Assembly: GCA_004154925.1 (NCBI GenBank)
Contig: QJNS01000004.1
Coordinates: forward strand, 496,001-560,000
DNA: 64,000 nucleotides
From: Monosporascus cannonballus
Lineage: Eukaryota > Ascomycota > Sordariomycetes > Xylariales
Direction: 5' to 3'
Positions 26,671 to 40,600 of the stretch are shown one piece after another; the first letter of the stretch is position 1, and each line of letters starts with the position of its first letter. A program made the position numbers and the translations under genes. The notes under the pieces are model-generated. The model ran no database searches, was not told the DNA's origin, and saw only the letters and a list, made by a program, of their open reading frames with translations.

Positions 26671-27003
26671 AAGTTAAGGCAAAGAGAAAATTAAGTTTAA
26701 TAATTACGGATCATTAGTTTATATTACGTTACGAATTAGAATTATTAAAATGAAAAGTTTAACCCCATTATATTAATAAAATTAAATTTAGATAGTTAAA
26801 AAATAATAGAAACTATGCTAAATAATAATAATATGTAGTAATATTTAAAGATTATATTTTTGCCGAAAAAGAACTCTTTAATATATATACGAAACGCGGG
26901 CTTCTTAATTAACTAAACCTGATTATAAATATAATACCCCGTTTTATATCATTCCTAAATGAATAAACAATAAATTTGTTATAAATAATAAATTAACTTA
27001 TTA
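26671..27003 (-). repeat. 5' LTR of element Y
   Basis: Direct repeat of 15,112-15,452 with the same order of blocks, but more A/T changes. Sharing orientation and lying upstream of the minus-strand pol, it is the 5' LTR. No flanking target-site duplication could be recognised, which is not surprising given the degree of mutation. Confidence 0.72.
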
Positions 27004-30000
27004 TACATCTAATAAATTAAAATATATTTATGGTAAATGTATATAATTAATATAATATACTTTTAAATTCCTTGAATTGCTTAAATTATTTCAAAAAACC
27101 GAATATCTTTATTTGAAATTTAATTATAATAAATCTACGGTAAATTTTTCAAAAACAGTTATTGGATATAAAGATTTATACCTTTATAATAAAAATCCGC
27201 ATAAAAACAATAATAATAATAATTAATTATATTAGATACAAAAAACATTAGTTACGCTATTATATTTAATGAACCACCCAAGTTGTCTTAATACATATAA
27301 GCTTTATAAAATCTAATAACAAAATATATATATTGCGTTTGCAGGGTTGTTTTTTCCTATTGAATATGTTATAATATAATTAAATAATTAATATATCTAT
27401 TTAATTACTAAAAGTATTTACAATATTAAGTATTACTTTTTTAACATTTTTTCAAATTATAATGATTTATGATATTTTTGTTTTTGTCATTAATTTTATT
27501 TACTTAATTAAATATTTCTTTAAAGGTATTTTTAAAATATTTTTTCCGTGTTGCCAAAAGTTTAGAACTTTTATTAAATATAATTATTTTATATTGTACT
27601 TTAATATTTTTTATATAGATATTTTCGCTACTTACTTTTTCAGATATTATTTGAAAAAAACAATATATTTTATTTAATTTGTTTTAATTACTTTTAGTAA
27701 TTATTTTATATATATATTAAAATATCGTAGGTTTCTTGTAACAAACGATCGTTAAATTAATAAACTATATATTATGCAAATTGAATATGTTATATATTTA
27801 ATAATTACATATTCATGTTACGCTTTAATTTTGTAATTAATTGAAATAATTAATTCCTATATAATTTACGTAAGGAATATTAATATATTTATTATATAGT
27901 ATTAGTTTGTATTTATAAACCTTTTTATATCATTTTCAAATACATATTTAAAAGGCTTATTTACTAATAATATGATTTATAAAACATATAATACTTTATA
28001 TATTTATGGAATATTTGTTATTCAATTATAAACCTTAAGGTTTCATATTAATTAAAAATAATGGAATTTACTGCATGGTTTCGTAATATGTAAAATCAAA
28101 ATATAAATTAAATTTTATTAAATAAATATGTAATTAAAAATATACCAAATTAAATATTATGTATTATTTATTAAATTAAATTTATCCCTTTCATTATTTG
28201 TTAATTTAAGTTAAATAAATTAAATTAAGAATAAATAACAATTTAATATTAATAGTTAAAATATTTAGAAACATATTTAAATAAATCTATTTAGAAATAT
28301 TATCTAATTTATTTTCAAAATAAATTAAAGTAATTAATGTTTTCGTTTAATATAATTGTGAATTATTATAATCCGAAAAATTAATAAAAGTTTATATATT
28401 TATAAAAAATTTTACGTTGTTAATTTATTAAATTGTTTAATCAACAAAATAAAAACTTTTTAAATTACAAAACATTAATATTAATAATATAAAATGCCAA
28501 ATTAAATTTTAAATTATTTATAATCATTAATTAATACATATTTATTACGAAACAAACATTTAAGAAACATTTTCATTTATATTATAAAACAAATCTCTAT
28601 AAACGAGAATATGAATTATATTATATTATTTGAAGTTTAAATTAAAATATACTATTATAATATATAATATTCTAAAGCATTTCTATATAAATATGAATGT
28701 ATATATAATATTATATATTTTTTAAAATTATGAATTATTACGTATTTTAAATTATATATAAGTTTTTTGTGATTAGTTGTATCTACCGAATTTATAATTA
28801 CATATTTAATTTATTTCAAAACGTTTTATTTCAAATTTAATTAATAATTATTTAAAATTATGTATATTTATAAATTTCCAAATAGGTTTTTTTGATTTTT
28901 AAAAATATTTACTTTAATAAATATTTTTTAAATCTCGTAAATATATTAATACATTATATTTATAAATCCGCTCTTTACTATCAATATTATTTTATATATT
29001 AAACATTTTAAGTTTTTTTAACAAATAATATACATTTTGAGTTGTTAAATGTTTTAAATTTTTCGAATTTATTAATACATTCAATTTGATATATTACGTT
29101 TAACGTAATTTTTTATAGTTTATAATCTTATCGAAAATTGTATTTTGAATATAAATCGTATCGTATATTCTTTTTAACTGTATAATAGCTTCGTCTTGTA
29201 TTCTTCTATTAAAATAAATGAGATAAAAACGAATTCAAATGACTATTATTTCTTTCGTTAATATAATAATAATACTCTTTAATATAAATATTAAACGAAA
29301 TAATTAAAAACAATAAAAAATATTTAATTATAATAGTAATATTAAAGTAACAAATTATTTATAAATTTATTTTATTTTCAACATTCAATATAATTAATAA
29401 TTAAATTATTTATTTTAAATGTTTATTTGGAAATATATATATTTAAGTAATGTATTAATTAATCAAATTAAATATTTCTCGGAAAATATATTTTATTGTA
29501 ATTTTGTTAATATAACAAAGCTTTTTTTTAAATTAATAATATTTCGGAAAGAGGTATTTTGTATTAAATTATATTTTTAAAATTACGATATCCGTATTTA
29601 ATATGAAATTCCAAATTTTGTAAATATTTATTAATCTGTACTTAAAAAATATTTAATTTAAATTTTAAAATTAATTTCAAAAATGTGTATTTCTTGAATT
29701 ATGATTTTTATTATAACATTAATTATATAATCGGTTAATCCGGAAATAATTGTATAATAACTTGTATTGAAATCTTATTGTATACATTTATTACTTCCAA
29801 ATAACATAATAAATATTATTGAAACTTTTTTAAAATACATTATATATATATATTTAGTTTTATAATTATAATATTAAACTAAATATATATAGACTTAAAA
29901 ATAAAAGTACTATATTATTATTTTATATGATAACTCTTCTTTTTTAATTTTATTTTTAAATCGTTTTATATTTTTTAATATAGATTTGTTATAATTAAAC

Positions 30001-33000
30001 TTTAAATTTAATATTTAAAAAAACCTTAATAATATCATTCGACATTACATAATATTTAATATTCATTTTTTGTTTAATTATTAATAATAAATTTTCATTT
30101 CATATTTTAACAACGGTTAAAATATATCGAAATATGTTCAGAAAAATATGTTATTTTTTCCGTTTACGGTAAATATCTTAAATATAATTTAAATACTTAT
30201 TCATATTAATTATTACGTTTTTATATATTTTTAATTTATTTAAAAACAAATAACATTTTAGTTCACGTTTAACCTAATTTCAAAATTGGTTTTATCGATA
30301 TATTGCATATATATCTTATAATTTCATTTTAAGTATAATATTTGATAATGGTAAAACGTTTTGATTTTACCTTTTTTATATAAGATAAAAATTCAACCTC
30401 CATGTAATACCGAAATGATATAAATTTAAATATTATATTAAAACTATTACGTAAATAATTTCAAAATAACATTTCTTAATTGTATTTATTTATTTTGTAT
30501 TAACTTAAATTTTTTTACAATATTTCTTTAATTTTTTAAATATTTTAATAATATATCAGTTTGGAATTATCGACAAAATATTCATTATATAAAAATATTT
30601 ATATTGTTAGAACTTCGAAATAATACATTTATTTGTTATCGCCGTTAATTATAACGAAATCTTAATTTATATATATTATATTATTTAATATTAATAATAT
30701 ATAATTCAAAAACGTAATACTTATATTAATTATTTCTATTTTCAATTTAAAATTTAAAATAAAATATATTTTATGTTTCCTATTTAATTAATTAATGGAT
30801 ACCTTATTAAATATTTAATTTTTTAAAAGGAATATTATATTATCTGGATAACTACCTGTTTAATACCTGTCGCCAATTAATCAATATTTTCCTTTAAATA
30901 ATACTTAAAAATATTCCTTTTATATAAGTAATTATATTTTCGTTTAAACGAAAACCTTTTTAGATATCATTAAAAAATATATAATAATATTAAGAAACTT
31001 AATACTAAAAATATATCAAGATTTAAAATTTACATTTTTATCGTCATTTCGTTTTATGTTTTTTCTGAAATATTTATCTAATAATTACCAATTAATAAAG
31101 TAAATTCACATATAATTAAAATCATTTAAATGAATAGCTTTTCCGGAAAGTTTAAAAAACATTAAAAATATTATTTGAAAGTTTTTATAATGTTATTCAT
31201 AACTTATATTTTAATAATCGTAAAAACTAATTAACCCATTATTAATTTCGATATTTTAATTCGTTAAAAAGTAACTATTTGAGTTTTTATAATTAAAGCT
31301 AATATTACATTCAAGTTCTTGCTTTATATAATCGGTATTTTCGTTTTTAAAATATTATATTATTATTTTGACGCTATAAACTCTTATTAGTTTACGATTT
31401 CTTTATTTAAATTATTATTTAATTTCCAAATTTGCTTTAATTATTCGTAATATTTTTATTAAATATTATTTAGAAATTAATTAACCTACATTTTAAGTAA
31501 TTTAACTCATTCAACGTGTTATTTTTATTAAAACTATTTTAAAATAAAATATTTTTTATATAAAAAATATTAATGATGAAATTTCTTTCGTACAATCGGA
31601 ATTGTTTTTGAAAGATATTGCGTATTTATTATTTTTGTAACTATAAGCATAAAATGCAATTATAAATTTATTTATTTTTTATTGTTTTTTAAAACAAATT
31701 CGTTTACTAATTCGATAAATAAGAAATTGTTATAAAATCTCAGAACAACCCTTTTTAATATTTAAGATTATATTTAATTTTAGTAATTTAGTATATTAAA
31801 GAAATAAATTAAAATAAATATAATCCTATATATTAAAAACATATTCGTTAAATTAAAATCAAATTTTGAAAATAATTCATATTTTTAAACTTTATATAAA
31901 AAACGGCAATTATTTATATTAGAATTATTATTAAAGACTTTTTAAAAATAGATATAATAATTATTAATATTCAACTAATAAAGAAGGGAATAAAGGTTAC
32001 GTAACTCAGATTTACGCGATTAATATTTAAAATTAGTAAATAGAATACAAATTACAGTATTATATATAGTTAATTACGTATTGTTTGGTAAACTATATAA
32101 TTTTTGTATAACGTAATAATAAAATATATACATTCCGATTAAAAAGTAATTATTACATATTTGATATATAAAAATACAGGCAATTAGCTAAAAAATCTTA
32201 TTTAATTAAATCGAAATTTAAAAAAAAGAAACACAAATCTTTCGTAAAAATTAAAATACACTAAATGTTGGAATTAGTATAATAAATAAATATAAACTTT
32301 ATTATAAACGTTAAAAAGTTATTATAAATATGAAACATTTTCAATTTAATAATTCCCATAAATCTTTTAATAACGAAAATATTTAAAATTAAATTCTTTA
32401 ATAATTATTACGAAATTACTTTAGTACAACTTTTGGCATAATATTACGATTGAAATTAAAATTATTTTCAAAATCATTAAACCTATATTAAAAAGTTATA
32501 TAACTTAAATCTTTTTTAATAACAAAATGTAAGTAAATCTATATAAAGCTAATCGTATTTAATGCCATTAGATTATAATAATGTTGGGATTTAATTTAAA
32601 AAATAATTAATTACTATAAAATATATATACATATTATTTATTTATATTAAATCATGAAAGGTTATTATAATAACTTGATATATTTATCGGTTTTAATGTA
32701 TAAAATGTAATTATTTGTTATATTTAATGTTTTCAATTTTGTTTAATTTTTACTAATATAAATTAATATCAATAAAATTTAATAATGGAAGGAATCGTTT
32801 AAACATTATATAATATAAACCTTTATATAATTATATTATAGATATTATAATAATTAATTAATAAATAACTTGTATAATAATGAAATAAATATTTAAATTT
32901 AAGCGAAGAAAAAGTCTGTATTTCAATTGTTTCAAGAACGAATTATTCGATAATTAAAGTTATTAAACGTATACATGAAGTTTCTCAAAATGCTTTAACA

Positions 33001-35799
33001 TTAAATTTACAGCATTATTTTAAATAAAATATAAAAAACTTAAAAACATAGATAAAACGCGGAATATTAAAACACTTTCATAATAGGTTAAATTATTATG
33101 TTATCATTTATTTAGAAACCGAAAAAACTGGAAATCTATTAAATCTAAATTATTTAACAATATTTTCAAGTTATGCCAATTTATTTGAAAGTAATCCTAT
33201 ATATATTTTAAATATTTCTGTGTTAAATATACTATATGTTTTATTAATTAAAATATAAAGGAAAATACATTATTAAAATTATATTTATGTACTATAAATT
33301 TAAAATAAAAAGATAATTTTACATTAATTAAAAAGTAAACCTTTAAAATATTCCAGATATATAATTATATATGAATAATTTTAATAAATAATAATAAAGG
33401 TATTACAAAACAAAAATATAAAATTAATAATTCGGAAATATAACACTGAGATTTAATTAAGATAATACGTTTTTTAATTTATTTTTAAATTTAAAAAAAA
33501 TATTAATAAATATTTTTTTCATGATATAAAAAAGATTAAAAAAGATTTAAGATATTAAGCGTTTTAAATTCGTTTTTCATTTACCGGTATAATTTTTAAA
33601 ATGAATAATAAATAATAAATTTAGCATATAAACAAAATTAAAATTCAATATAACCTAAGTATCAATATATAATTTATATTAATATTTCCTAATGTAATTA
33701 TATTTTTAATATTATTATAATAGAATATTTAAATCTTTATATTAAATAAATCTCGAATTAAAGTTAAATGAAAAATGAACCATTTAAAAATGATAGAAAA
33801 TAAGGCATATAAATATAAAAGTTTCGAAACTTAATAAAAATATAATTAATTAGTGACGTTAAAAGTCTTTTTAAAATCAATTAAAAAGTTAACCTAAAAA
33901 TACTATAATAGTTAAACTTAATATAAATAAAGATTATCGTAGTAAGAAATCCGTTAAAAAGTATTCAAGGTTAAAATATTATATTAAAAAGTGAAACGGA
34001 ATAATAAAGAACTGTAAAAAATAATAAAGGAAATATTAAAAATAAAAAGAACATATGTTATTTCCAAATTTCTTACTTAATATATAAAACTATAAGGCTT
34101 ATAATGTGAAGAATAAAAATATTTATTTTATAATAAATAATAACGGTATATTTATTCACACATTATATATAAATTTATATGAGAACAAATTGAATATTTT
34201 AAAAGAAACAGGAATAACAAAATTAATATAAAATAAACTTAATATTGTGAAATAATTGCCTTATAAAACGACATTAAGAAAGGAATAATGCTATAAGATT
34301 AATTAAAAAATAATATTTATAAAAACCGTTCTTTTGTTGTTACAATTAATATAATTATATATTTATCGAAATACTAATATAATATATATAAGGTATTATT
34401 AAAAAGTTATTATAAATTTTAATTTTAAAAAATATTTATCACATACTTTAAAAAAGTTTAAAAAATACGATATTTTATTTAAATATTATATTAATTGGTA
34501 ATAAGTTATGAAAATCGTAGTAAAATATTATATAATAAATACAAAATAATATAATTAATAGAATAAGATGTTATAAAATAATATGAAAAGGTAATATGAT
34601 ATAAAAAGCGACTTTTTGGTAAATATGATAAATTAAAAAAGATAACGTATTAAATAAAGAATATGAATAAAATTCAAAGGATTTGAAAAAAATATATATA
34701 AAATATTATGTATAAAAAGTTATTAAAATAATGTAATTTAAAGAACTTAAACCAAATTGTTAAAAAAGCATTTAAGAATATTTTTAAAAATGTTAATAAT
34801 TCTTTTTAAATTATTCGAATTGAAAATTTACGTATAATTACCAAATTAGACTTGCTATAAATTAATAATTACAAGGTTTTTATTAAAGATAATATTAAAT
34901 GGTAAATATTTATATCATCTTTTTAAAAAGTTACCATGTATACTTAAAGATTTCTTAAATATATTAATACGGAATTATTAACAATAATTACGTCAATTAA
35001 AAAAATTCGTTTCATAGTTAATGAATACATTAAATAAAATAGAATAAATATATTATTTTTATAATTACAGCAAAACTTAAATATTAAAATACCGATATCC
35101 AATAATATTTATAAAAGTAAAAAGAGTTAATTAATATATTATTTCATTATTACAAATAAATATAATCTTTTATAAACATTTTAAAAACGGCGTTATTTAA
35201 ATTTAATAAATGAAATTATAAATAAGTTTAAATATTACTTATAAAATACGCTATCTTATTTATTTATAAAAATATTATTTTATTATTATAATTATATTCC
35301 GATAAATAAATAATATTTTTATAACTTAAAATTATTTTTTTAATTTGTTAAAATATAAAGCTGATTTTAAAAAAACATATTTTATAACGTTTAACATCAA
35401 AAATAATTATAAATTTACTAAATATATAAACAAAATTAATAAAAAGAGTTTAGAAACATAATACGGATTACTCAAAATATTTGATTATATTAAAAAATTA
35501 ACATATTTCCATAATATTTAAAAAATAATAATTTATGTATTGCGAAATTATATTTATATTATAATAATATAATCCTTTAAGGCTATTTCTATATTCATGA
35601 AAATAGAAGAAATATTAATAAAATATATTTATACAACCTTTCAAACTTTATAATGTATTAAATTATTAATGATTATAAGAAAAAGTAAATTGTATTATAA
35701 ATAAATAAACATTCAAAATATATTAAAAACTCTTGATTTTTTATCATTATAAGAAAGAAAATCTAAATTATATTTAAAAATTATAAATATTGTTATAAT
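27004..35799. other. Long AT-rich stretch, mostly unassigned; probable 5' part of copy E at its right end
   Basis: No reading frame or repeat boundary is recognisable. The open runs in it, such as 27,462-27,677, are Phe/Ile/Tyr-rich and typical of random A/T DNA. Because copy E has integrase at about 36,770 and a chromodomain at about 37,650, its gag and RT should lie between roughly 32,000 and 35,800, and its 5' LTR near 32,000. I looked for both by comparison with A and B and could not confirm them. Mutation is heavier here than in A, B or H. Confidence 0.5.
29844..29891. repeat. AT-rich inverted repeat, arms about 16 bp
   Basis: ATATATATTTAGTTT on the left is matched by AAACTAAATATATAT on the right across a loop of about 15 bases. 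It could extrude a hairpin, but similar structures arise often by chance in DNA of this composition. Confidence 0.6.
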
Positions 35800-37745
35800 A
35801 ATACATAATTATAAATAAGTTAACTGAAATTTCAATAAACTTTTGATATATTTAAAATATCTTATAAACAATTTCTCAAATATTATAATAAAAGAAAATA
35901 ATTTAATCATTTAATAATTTAAGAATTTAAACCCTCAAAAGTTAATAATAATTATATGTAATTTAATACCCTTAATTAAATTTATAATTAAGGTTCTAAT
36001 TTATAGGTTAAGGTTAATAATACTATAATAAAATACTTGAAATAAATTGTATTTTATCGTATATATATTAAATTAATTGAAAACCAACCGAATCTAATTA
36101 TGTTATTTTAAATAAAGAATTTATAATTATTAATCTGATTTTCGAAAGTTTAGATATTTTTAATAAAAGTGTATATTATATAAATATTGTTATGCATTAT
36201 TAAAACTTTGGCTAATTTATTAAAATTAAAATATTTATGAAATAACAATTATATTACGCAAAAATTATTTATGTTAATTTTATTATTATATATATATAAA
36301 TACTTAGCAAACACTAAAACGAACATTTTAAGTAATAATTTAAAGCTTTTTAAAAACATACTAAAGAATAATATAATTCCAAAAATATTTTAAATACTAT
36401 ATATATACCTGTAGTACATTATGAAAATATAAGTTATATAATATAATATATATTTAAAAATTAAGATATATAATAATAATATATTAAGAAATCGAATATA
36501 ACAAAGTTATAATTGTTATAAAAATATTAAATTAATTTATTATAAAATATTTGTAAATATTACTTATCTAAATATTTAATAATATACAAATTTGCAAATT
36601 AATTTAATACATTTATTATTTTAAAAAAATTATCAACAATAATTAAAGATGTACAATAATATTATTATTTTTGGAATAACAGTTAGAAATAACAATATAA
36701 TGTTACGAAAAATTATAATTATTATAAATTTTCAAAACTTTATTTCATTAAATGATTCTAGATTTTATAATCACATTTATTTTATTTAAAAACTTACTAA
36801 TTAAAATATATTTTAATAATATTTTCGTAATTGTTAACAAATATAAAAACCTTTTCCATTTTGCACATTTTAAAAAAAGTATTAATACCAAATAAATAAT
36901 ACATTTTTTTTATTACATATTTTTGTTTTTTGCTAATTACTATAAGAAATCTACTAACAAATTATTACGTTTGTTTTGAAGATTTCGAACAATACTATAA
37001 TATAAAGAAATTTAAATTTTAAAGTATTTAATGCTTTCAACGTCGATTAAATACAGATATAAAATTTATAAATTTCAATAATAACAATGTAAAAAAACAT
37101 TATTTTATTTAATAACAAAATATATAAGTTAACAATATATTTATTACTTAATTACTTTACAATATTAGATATTAGAAAAATATCGGCGTGATATTATTAA
37201 AGAAAAATTTAAATTTTATGCTTAATATTTATAAAGATATATATAAAAACTGTGTTAATATTGAAATAATAATAAATATAATATTCGTATATAATAAATT
37301 ACAAAAATAATATATCGAAAAACGATTAGAAGGATTAATACTTTAATGGTGAAAAACAATTTACCTTATTTTAAGAATAATTTAACAAAAGCATTTGATA
37401 AAATAATTAATTTTAAATACATTGCTTTATATACAAGATGTTAGGAATATTTTAAAAGAATTACTATTTAAAACATTTATTTAAAGTTAAAGTTTGTCCC
37501 ATTTTTCACGATTTTGGAACTAAATTAATAACGGATATTATTAAGATTGATACTGAACGAAATAATGTAAAAGTAAATAATAAAACTATAAACCAATTAC
37601 AGCAAATTTTCAATGTAAAAAAAGAAAATAGATTCAAGTAGTATTTAATTAAATAAAAAAAGTACCCATATTTCGAAAATGCCGAGGAACCGGTCAAACT
37701 CTTATAAATATTAAAGGTTTATTACGGAATATCTTTTAATAATGT
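35800..37745 (+). pseudogene. Pol relic of chromovirus copy E: RNase H junction, integrase, chromodomain
   Basis: Plus-strand translation at 36,765-36,900 matches the integrase core of B residue by residue, including the NNIFVIVNKY box, where B has DNIFVIIIRY and the family has D-x-I-x-V-x-V-D-R-Y. Both Asp positions are Asn. At 37,636-37,705 a chromodomain end is legible as YLIK followed by KYPYFENAEEPVKLL (family Y-L-V-K-W-K-G-Y-P-x-x-E-N-T-W-E-P), with Trp changed to stop. Near 35,838-35,900 a weak match to the F-L-G-x-x-x-Y-Y connection is seen. The 63-codon minus-strand opening at 37,506-37,697 is a shadow. Identity is good at integrase and chromodomain, weak further left. Confidence 0.72.
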
Positions 37746-38370
37746 CGAAATCGCCAATAATAACTCCATAATTAAGGATTTAGGTAATAAATTAAATGAA
37801 ACGATTAAAAAAATGCGGTTATAGTAACTTCAGTTTTTACGAGCTTTTGTTTTTCCACTTCACATATTAATTAAAGTCGGCGATTAATAAATTTAAATTA
37901 TTTTGCTTACAAACCTTTTTATCATAACGTTCACCAAAAGAAATACCAATAATTCCGATAATATTATATTTTTTTATGTGCCAGATTACATTTTATTTCT
38001 TCGTAAAGCCGTAAAAACGTTTTTTCGATAATAACGTTTGTCTTTTTAAGAGATTCTTTTCCTTTTTAATATAGCGTAAAAATTCTATGAGAACGTTTAA
38101 ACTATCGTAATAATAACAATTCTTAATATATTCGTTATAATAAAAAAGTTTTTAGTTTTTTGAAATTTGGTATTATTTTCGAACTACGGTATATATAGCA
38201 TAATTTTATAACAAATTTAACTATGTTCGTAATTAGAAATTTTAATTTCTTTTTTAAATCAAACAATTACAAATTTTGCGATTAACGATGCGCCCTGCTA
38301 TAAGAAAATAAGACGCACTAGGATCAAATCTTTAAAGGTAAAGATCTTAGAAAAAGGGATATCGTATTAC
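37746..38370 (+). other. 3' untranslated region of copy E
   Basis: It lies between the E chromodomain and the LTR at 38,371. Its length is about that of the same interval in B (48,585-49,234) and in A once the H insertion is removed. No coding potential. The final segment, near AAGATCTTAGAAA, is shared with B just before its 3' LTR (49,210). Confidence 0.6.
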
Positions 38371-38762
38371 TCTTATGACCCGACAGGATTGGCGGGCCTA
38401 AAGACGGTCGAGACAAGCAAAAGATTAAACCCGATACAGGACAAGTTACGTACTAAGCTTAAAAGTCTTAAAGCCCTTAGGACTTTAAAAGATTTAAGCC
38501 ACAGAATTAAGGAGCTTAAAAGGTTAAGAAGTTAAACTTCTAAAGTACCTTATGCTAAGAATAAAATATATACGTTTATTATTTGTATAATTTAAATAAT
38601 AATAAATTATAATATAATTTCCTTAATCAAAACCGATTTAATATTACGATACGTAATAAATTACTATATTTATCGATTAAATGTTAGAATTGTACTATTT
38701 ATATAAATTCGTATGAATTAAGTTTAATAATTAATTAAACCTTTTAGCGGTTATACGTTGTA
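38371..38762 (+). repeat. 5' LTR of element A (also sits where the 3' LTR of E should be)
   Basis: Homologous to the B LTRs over about 390 bp. It begins TCTTATGACC (B: TGTTATAACC), contains GGTCG, GTTACG, the ATATATACGTTTATTATTT box and the TTACGATACGTAA core, and ends near TACGTTGTA. What follows is gag spacer; what precedes is the 3' tail of E. It is unclear whether E ever had its own LTR here or shares this one. Confidence 0.78.
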
Positions 38763-40600
38763 GGCTTTTATTTAATCAAACCGTTAAACTTTAAATAATG
38801 GTATCGATAACATATTTACTTGCTAGCAATTTATTTTCTAAAATCTTAATACTAATATAAATTTACACAATAAGAAATATTAACCGCATATAATCAATGA
38901 AAAGGTTGTTGGACGATTAAACCCTTTAAACGGACGCTTTACATTAAAAGAAACGTCAATTTTTCCGGATTACTTTCAGTAATATACGAAAACCTTAAAA
39001 GCAAAATCTTGGATACCAGAAAATTTCCTAAAGCAAACCAAATTATTGAATTAAATTCTTCGAAAAAACTAGGAAGAATTTTCAAACCTTTTAAACCTAA
39101 ATTATTTACTAATACTTTCGTAAAATTGTAATTATTTCTTTTAAAATATCGAACGTATTTAAAATATTTGTCTATTCGTTGTGTTATATCTACTATACAA
39201 ATAAAACTCATAATCGGATAATCTACAAATAGCGCGGTTATTTAATTTAAAATTATTATAAAAAACAGTTTACTTTCTTTTGGGAAAAACAAAGCTCAAA
39301 ATTAGGACAAAAATATAATAATTATAAATAATTTTAAAAATGTTAAGGAAAATGTTGTGAATAATAAACGTAAAAACAAAAACCGAAATATAAATTTAGT
39401 AATTGCGACAAACAAAATCGGTATCCAATTACGGCAACAGGATTATTCAGCCAACGTTAAAGCTAAATAAAGAGCAAAACTTACTAATAGCTAAGTTTTT
39501 TGACTTATAGAAAATAACCTAAAAAGAACTTTTTAGATTTGATCGGCACGAATTTCTAATAGATTATGTTGCTGTAGTAACCAATATCTGTAATAAACAG
39601 CATATTTGACGTATTAAGAACTTTAAAAATAAAAATAATAATACATCTTTAATTTATATTAACATTTTGCCATATAATAATACTTTCTATAGCATCATAT
39701 AAAAACTTATACAACTTAATATTACCTAGAAACCAGATTAACGTTAAATTTAGTATTTTAATTATGGAAGATTTCGATCCAAGATTTATAAATCCCAGAA
39801 ATCTAAGAAACTTCAATAAAATAACAGGATATCCTTATTAGAGGAATAATCCAAGAATAATTAAAAAAACAATACCAAAGTCGATAATATGATCCGAGCC
39901 CAATACGAATAAAGGTTATGGTAATAAAGAATCCGACATAATATACAAAAAGCCCAAAAGCTAGCCCAGAAAGCGTTTGAAAAATAATAATAGGCCTCAA
40001 AGAAACAATTAATAAATTACTAAAAGTAAATAGAAACTATTTATCTTGCAATACGAAAAGGATATAGCAAAGTATATGCCGTATATTCTGAAATGCTGGA
40101 ATACTTAACGTATAATAAATAAAAAAACATAATTTATTAATAGATTATACGAACGTATGAGGAGAAATTTAACGTTCTTAACCAAACCGAGAATAACAAA
40201 GCGGATAAGAAATAATATGAATATTCTCGAACTATTACGTGGCAAAATAATATAAAAATAAATGACTTTAAAATATTAGCCAAAGAATTAATGTTCACAG
40301 AAAAGCCTTGTTGGCTTCGATAATTAATCTAATTATTAATCAGTAAACATATGAATTAAATATACTAAAAAAAGCATTATCAAAAGATTATTATACATCC
40401 TTAATAAATAAGTATTAAAAGAAAAAGAAGAGTTTATTTAATAGCTTTATTAGAAAAATAATATATTATAAGAAAGCTAATAAAACGTTATATATTATAT
40501 ACAAAATTAATTGAAATAATAAGGTAAGGAATAAAAAGTTAAATAAAAGTAATTTACATAATTTAAAAGGAAAGTACGCCGACAAGAATAATAAATATAA
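38763..40600 (+). pseudogene. Decayed gag of element A
   Basis: Aligns with the B and L gag regions. The core is legible on the plus strand near 39,085-39,240: a PFKPKLFTNTFVKL segment, then the LFLLKYRTYLKY helix, where B has PFKPKPFNETFIKL and LFLTQYQKYFGY. Downstream at about 39,890-39,980 there is a stretch (GCCCAATACGAATAAAGG and following) that matches element H more closely than B, so A and H belong to one subfamily. The minus-strand openings at 38,939-39,211 and 39,803-40,000 are shadows. The frame is cut repeatedly by stops at former Gln and Trp codons. Confidence 0.7.

Larger units (their letters stand above)
15112..27003 (-). mobile_element. Large Ty3/gypsy LTR retrotransposon copy Y, about 11.9 kb, RIP-inactivated
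   Basis: Two LTRs in direct repeat bound a minus-strand pol whose domains run right to left: RT (21,400-22,050), RNase H (20,880-21,300) and integrase C-terminal part (19,340-20,280). It therefore reads from the 5' LTR at 26,671-27,003 to the 3' LTR at 15,112-15,452. The RT/RNase H sequence belongs to a fungal gypsy group recalled for signatures such as an R-Y-T-S-L-P-like substrate strand, a FIDD catalytic box and an AEP-IY-LFRK connection; it differs from the chromodomain family at 38-64 kb. At 11.9 kb it is long for Ty3/gypsy, mainly because of nearly 4 kb between integrase and the 3' LTR and about 4 kb before RT. Nested insertions inside it are not excluded. Confidence 0.75.
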
